From assembly GCA_964521425.1 (NCBI GenBank), contig CAZFRO010000013.1, positions 3,844 to 67,843 on the forward strand: a DNA stretch of 64,000 bases, in the 5' to 3' direction. Positions 60,489 to 64,000 of this stretch are shown here, one piece after another. Positions within the stretch are counted from its first letter, which is position 1. Each line of letters begins with the position of its first letter. Source of the DNA: Joyebacterum sp964521425 (GTDB lineage: Bacteria > Joyebacterota > Joyebacteria > Joyebacterales > Joyebacteraceae). Below the pieces are notes generated by a model. The model did no database searches, was not told the origin of the DNA, and saw only the letters and a program-made list of their open reading frames with translations. A program made the position numbers and the translations under genes.

Positions 60489-60751
60489 GACTGGACCAGT
60501 TTCTCAAGGTCTCGCGGCTAGTGAAACAGCGTAGCATGGCGAAGCGGGTATGTGATGCGGGCCTCGTCTCCGTTCTTGGCCGCAGTGCGAAGGCCGGTCT
60601 CGAGATCAGGGTTGGTGACGAGCTGACGCTCAACATGCGAGACAGGTTTCTGCGAGTCACGATCATCGAGATACCGACCGGCAATGTCCGTAAGGAACAT
60701 GCACAGACGCTCTACGAGATAATCGAGGAGAGAGATGCATCTGCCTACTGA
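60485..60751 (+). CDS. rqcP: S4-domain RNA-binding protein RqcP-like
   Basis: An 88-residue S4 protein close in length and sequence to Bacillus YabO/RqcP: MRLDQFLKVSRLVKQRSMAK, then VGDELTLNMRDRFLRV. RqcP works with RqcH in ribosome quality control by Ala-tailing of stalled chains. In Firmicutes it lies near mfd, as here. Hsp15 is the alternative name, but size and motif fit RqcP better. Coupled to surA (ATGA) and overlapping pdxA by 17 bases. Confidence 0.88.
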   Translation: MRLDQFLKVSRLVKQRSMAKRVCDAGLVSVLGRSAKAGLEIRVGDELTLNMRDRFLRVTIIEIPTGNVRKEHAQTLYEIIEERDASAY

Positions 60752-61730
60752 GGGGCGGCCGCGGCTTCTGGTTACGATGGGTGATCCTGCCGGGATCGGC
60801 CCTGAGGTCGTGCTCAAAGCGTGCGCCATTCGGAAGCTCAGCGAGCGGTTCGATATCCGCGTCGTGGGCAGGCGTTGTCGGCTTGATCAGTGGAGTTCGC
60901 TTCTTGGTATACCACTCGAGGTAGAGCTGATCGATCCCATGGAGGACGCAGCCGAAGCGACGGCATTCTCGCCGGGTGTGTCTACGCCCGAGGGAGCGAC
61001 GGAAGCGCTCGCCTGCATCAAGGCGGCGGCGGAGATGTGTCTCTCGGGGGCGGCCGATGCACTCGTGACGGCTCCGGTCTCGAAGATCGCGATGACGGAG
61101 TGCGGGATCGACTTCCCCGGGCACACCGAGTATCTGGCGCGCCTCATGCGAACATCCGAGTATCTCATGACCTTCGTAGTCGCGGGGAAGCGTGTTGGCC
61201 TCGTGACCACACACCTCTCAGTAGCGGACGTGCCTCATGCGATAACGCGGGCGCTCGTCCTTGGGAAGATCGGGGTTCTCGACCGCGGTCTGCGCGAGTG
61301 GTTCGGAGTCGAGGATCCGAGGATCGCCGTGACCGCTCTCAATCCCCACGCGGGTGAGGGGGGGATGTTCGGTAGTGAAGAGGAGACAGCGATCACTCCG
61401 GCGATAGCAGATGCTGTTGCGACGGGAATCCGGGCCGAAGGACCGTTCCCCGCCGACTCAATCTACTGCGGGTTGGGTGGTGCAGACGGCCCCGGTGCTG
61501 GCTTCGACGCGGTCCTGGCGATGTATCACGATCAGGGGACGATAGCGGCGAAGCTCTGGGGCTTCTCCCAGGGTGTAAACGTCACTCTCGGGCTTCCCAT
61601 CGTGCGAACGTCAGCCGACCACGGCACCGCGTTCGGGCTGGCGGGTCGCGGTGAGGCCGATCCCGGGAGCATCATTGCAGCCGTGACCCTGGCAGGCGAG
61701 ATCGCCGAGGCGAGAGCGAGAGCGGCCTGA
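60735..61730 (+). CDS. pdxA: 4-hydroxythreonine-4-phosphate dehydrogenase PdxA
   Basis: NAD-dependent oxidation of 4-phosphohydroxy-threonine in pyridoxal phosphate synthesis. It has 331 residues with the family opening LLVTMGDPAGIGPEVVLKA. The metal ligands are His in DFPGHTEYLA, ALNPHAGEGG and AMYHDQGTIAAK. The GLPIVRTSADHGTAFGLAG end is also typical. GAGGAGAG lies just before the ATG. It follows surA-rqcP. Confidence 0.96.
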   Translation: MHLPTEGRPRLLVTMGDPAGIGPEVVLKACAIRKLSERFDIRVVGRRCRLDQWSSLLGIPLEVELIDPMEDAAEATAFSPGVSTPEGATEALACIKAAAEMCLSGAADALVTAPVSKIAMTECGIDFPGHTEYLARLMRTSEYLMTFVVAGKRVGLVTTHLSVADVPHAITRALVLGKIGVLDRGLREWFGVEDPRIAVTALNPHAGEGGMFGSEEETAITPAIADAVATGIRAEGPFPADSIYCGLGGADGPGAGFDAVLAMYHDQGTIAAKLWGFSQGVNVTLGLPIVRTSADHGTAFGLAGRGEADPGSIIAAVTLAGEIAEARARAA

Positions 61731-61942
61731 TAGGAGCTCTCCGACCTCCTCGCGTACACCAAGACACCATAGACAGCATTCCCCACCCCTGGTTCCAGCC
61801 CTGCGCACCCCAGTGAAGCCACCTCAGAGTGAAACACCTTGACCCGGTCCAAAGACGGCGGATAAACTCATAAGTTATCTCATGATGGGAGTTCCCATGT
61901 CCTGGTTGGATCGGCTGAAGGGCTTGTGACCGAGAGCGTTCA
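61731..61942. other. Intergenic gap before holB with a tiny open frame
   Basis: About 210 bases. Near 61882-61929 there is a short frame reading MMGVPMSWLDRLKGL before TGA, with GGGAG in front of its second ATG at 61897. It could be a leader peptide or a leftover gene start. No clear promoter or terminator. Confidence 0.35.
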
Positions 61943-63073
61943 ATGGGTCTCGATAGGATAAGAGGGCAAGAGCAGGCGATTTCGCTCCTGGAAGCCGCGT
62001 TCAGCTCGGGGCGCTTGGCACATGCCTATCTGTTCAGGGGTCCATACGGCGTGGGCAAGGAGATGGCTGCGCTCGAGCTTGCGAAGGCCCTTCACTGCGA
62101 AGCCGGGGGATTGGAAAGCTGCGGCAAGTGCCGGGCGTGCAAGATGTCAGACGGGCTGAGTCACCCCGACACACATCTGATCTTTCCCATCCCCAGGACC
62201 ATCAAGTCAGCGGAACTCGCGGAGCGCATCTCCGAGTCCGTGAAGAACGGCTTCCGCGACGAGGACTTCGGGAGGAAGACAGCCATCATCTCGGTGGAGA
62301 CGGTCCTGACCGAGGTCGTGGTCAAGGCGGGGAAGCGGCCATACATCGGTCCCTGGAAGGTGTTCATTATCGCCGACGCTGACAGGATGACGACCGAGGC
62401 GGCGAACACACTTCTCAAGACCCTCGAGGAACCGCCGGCACAGACAGTTCTGATTCTCACGTCGTCCCGACCGAGCGCACTCCCTGCAACGGTAGTGTCG
62501 CGTTGTCAGAAGATACCGTTCTCACCCCTCTCAAGGGTCGATGTGGAGGCAGTTCTGGCCGGCGATTCGCGACTGGGGATGGATGCCGGGAAGGCACGTG
62601 CGGCTTCAGCGATTGCCATGGGGAGTCCAGGGGTCGCAGTTCGTGCCAGCCAGAGCGGGCTTGCGGCGGAACTCAAGAACGTCGCCGCCATCATGAAGGG
62701 AAGCCGTGCCGGAGGGGTGCGGTCGCTCATCGACGAGGCGAATCGTCTCGCGTACCGCTTGGGACGAGACGAACAGCAGAAGGTCCTGGACCTCATGTTG
62801 CTGTGGCTTCGCGATGTCCTGGTGGTCTCCGAGTCCGGGAGTGCAGCCGTTCCGGAACTCCTGTACTCGTCGTACGTGGACCAGATCAGATCCCAGGCAG
62901 ACACCATGGAGCTTGAGGATCTGGAGCAGTTGATCACGAAGGTTGATGAGGCACGAAGAGCGATAGAGCGTTACTCAAGTCCATCCATCGTCTTCACGTC
63001 CGTGCTCCTCGATATGGCGGTCGTGCGAAAAAGGGCGGTCACACGAAGAGGAAGCCAACATGGAGTTCAGTGA
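61943..63073 (+). CDS. holB: DNA polymerase III delta' subunit
   Basis: Clamp-loader subunit, 376 residues. Opening LDRIRGQEQAISLLEAAFSS; the P-loop region FRGPYGVGKE lacks the Ser/Thr after Lys, as usual for delta'. The zinc module is CEAGGLESCGKCRACK, followed by NTLLKTLEEPPAQTVLILTS and the arginine-finger motif VVSRCQKI. It overlaps ricT by 14 bases, as in the holB-yaaT pair of Bacillus. Confidence 0.95.
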   Translation: MGLDRIRGQEQAISLLEAAFSSGRLAHAYLFRGPYGVGKEMAALELAKALHCEAGGLESCGKCRACKMSDGLSHPDTHLIFPIPRTIKSAELAERISESVKNGFRDEDFGRKTAIISVETVLTEVVVKAGKRPYIGPWKVFIIADADRMTTEAANTLLKTLEEPPAQTVLILTSSRPSALPATVVSRCQKIPFSPLSRVDVEAVLAGDSRLGMDAGKARAASAIAMGSPGVAVRASQSGLAAELKNVAAIMKGSRAGGVRSLIDEANRLAYRLGRDEQQKVLDLMLLWLRDVLVVSESGSAAVPELLYSSYVDQIRSQADTMELEDLEQLITKVDEARRAIERYSSPSIVFTSVLLDMAVVRKRAVTRRGSQHGVQ

Positions 63074-64000
63074 CATCCTGCGCGGAACACCTGACTCCTT
63101 TGAAATAGTGTTCAAGGGGGGCAGAACTGCGCTCTACTCCAACCCTCGCGGCATACCACTCAAGGTCGGTGATCATGCGATCGTGGAGGTGGAGCGGGGG
63201 AAGGACATCGGGCAGGTCGTACGCGAAGGCGGGGCCGCGAGCACGAAGCTCCGGGACAAGGGTCCCCGAGGGTCGATCCTCCGGCGCGCGACGAGCGAAG
63301 ACCAGGAGCATCTGGAGGAACTGCGCGGCAAAGAACAGGAAGCCCACCACATCTGCCAGCAGTACATAGGGAGGCAGAACCTCCCCATGAAGCTCGTCGA
63401 TGTTGAGTGGCAGTTCGACAGCAACAAGATCCGTTTCTACTTCACGTCGGACAGACGCGTCGACTTCCGCAAACTCGTGCGTGATCTCGCCGGTGTCTTC
63501 AAGACGAGAATCGAAATGCGACAGATCGGCGTGCGGGACGAGGCGAGGCGACTCGGAGGCTACGGCCGCTGTGGCCGCTACTACTGTTGCAGAGGTGTCA
63601 TCGGTGACTTCGACCCCGTAACGCTCAAGATGGTCAAGGAGCAGCATCTGGCGCCTGGTTCCCCAAAGATTTCGGGAGGCTGCGGTCGGCTCATGTGCTG
63701 TTTGAGATACGAACGTACGTTCTACAGCGAGTCACTCAACGAGTACCCGAAGATCGGAACGAGGATCAACCTGGGTGACGGCACAAGAAGGGTGACCAGC
63801 GTGGACATCTTCCACCGCACGGTCACTCTTGAGGACAGCGAGCGGGAGACGATCAAGGTCGCGATCGATGACTATAAGAAGGGACGCCTGGGGCCTGAGG
63901 ACGAGGAGAAAGATCTCGCGCACCCGGATCTGGGCGGCAAGGAGATAAAGCTGGGCCGTGAGAGAGCCGGGCCGGACCGCAAGGACTCAGGGTCAGGCCG
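63060..64000 (+). CDS. ricT: PSP1-domain protein RicT/YaaT-like (cut by window edge)
   Basis: At least 313 residues. The PSP1 domain (about 20-110) has KVGDHAIVEVERGKDIGQVV; the conserved Cys motifs GGYGRCGRYYCC and GGCGRLMCCLRYE follow at about 160-215. In Bacillus RicT these help bind an iron-sulfur cluster within the RicAFT complex that controls RNA processing. ATG 63060 follows GAGGAAG. The C-terminus continues beyond 64000 and is becoming charged. Confidence 0.92.
   Translation, partial: MEFSDILRGTPDSFEIVFKGGRTALYSNPRGIPLKVGDHAIVEVERGKDIGQVVREGGAASTKLRDKGPRGSILRRATSEDQEHLEELRGKEQEAHHICQQYIGRQNLPMKLVDVEWQFDSNKIRFYFTSDRRVDFRKLVRDLAGVFKTRIEMRQIGVRDEARRLGGYGRCGRYYCCRGVIGDFDPVTLKMVKEQHLAPGSPKISGGCGRLMCCLRYERTFYSESLNEYPKIGTRINLGDGTRRVTSVDIFHRTVTLEDSERETIKVAIDDYKKGRLGPEDEEKDLAHPDLGGKEIKLGRERAGPDRKDSGSG

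Noticed and set aside
1..64000. tRNA, rRNA genes, riboswitches, CRISPR arrays, prophage
   Set aside because: I looked for cloverleaf-like, conserved rRNA and direct-repeat patterns in the gaps and found none that I could support by eye.

Overview
This window carries the replication origin of a Gram-negative bacterium and its flanks. Genes left of about 9.9 kb (gyrA, gyrB, dciA, recF, dnaN, a GH97 glycosidase, dnaA) are on the minus strand. From rpmH at 10.7 kb onward nearly everything is on the plus strand, so transcription diverges from the origin. Outer-membrane-type proteins, lipoproteins, an OmpA protein with thrombospondin type 3 repeats, a FlgD/type-IX-like C-terminal domain on a secreted peptidase, and a V/A-type ATPase instead of an F-type one suggest an uncultured lineage of or near the FCB superphylum (Krumholzibacteria-, Eisenbacteria- or Latescibacteria-like). 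That placement is inference; no rRNA gene is present.

Layout. 1-6.0 kb: gyrA (partial), gyrB with a histone-H1-like Lys/Ala tail, dciA, recF, dnaN. 6.2-8.2 kb: secreted GH97 alpha-glucosidase between dnaN and the origin. 8.2-10.7 kb: bipartite oriC around dnaA, with a DnaA-trio unwinding element at 8249-8276 and two perfect DnaA boxes upstream of dnaA. 10.7-20.4 kb: rpmH-rnpA-yidD-yidC-jag-mnmE-mnmG-rsmG, then parS sites, parA, parB and a bactofilin. 20.7-29.7 kb: nine-gene V-ATPase operon in the Enterococcus ntpFIKECGABD order, whose rotor subunit keeps the sodium-site residues. 29.7-30.4 kb: an outer-membrane-protein gene apparently split by an IS3-family remnant. 30.5-34.1 kb: cupin protein, OmpA/TSP3 porin-like protein, REC-GGDEF-REC diguanylate cyclase.

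34.3-41.4 kb holds the most unusual block: a large outer-membrane barrel protein, an ECF sigma factor preceded by an ECF-type promoter, a membrane anti-sigma factor whose outer domain resembles a domain of the barrel protein, a secreted protein of seven bacterial Ig-like repeats, and a lipoprotein. I read it as a candidate cell-surface signalling system.

41.4-47.5 kb (minus strand): lipoprotein, a fold-type III PLP decarboxylase that appears to start with CTG, a DUF364 protein, and an M28 metallopeptidase with a sorting-type C-terminus. 47.8-52.7 kb: a Cys-rich secreted protein and a MoxR-DUF58-BatA set. 52.8-64 kb: mfd, three parvulin-type periplasmic foldases, rqcP, pdxA, holB and ricT (partial). 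The core genes are compact and often overlap by a few bases. No tRNA, rRNA or CRISPR array was seen.
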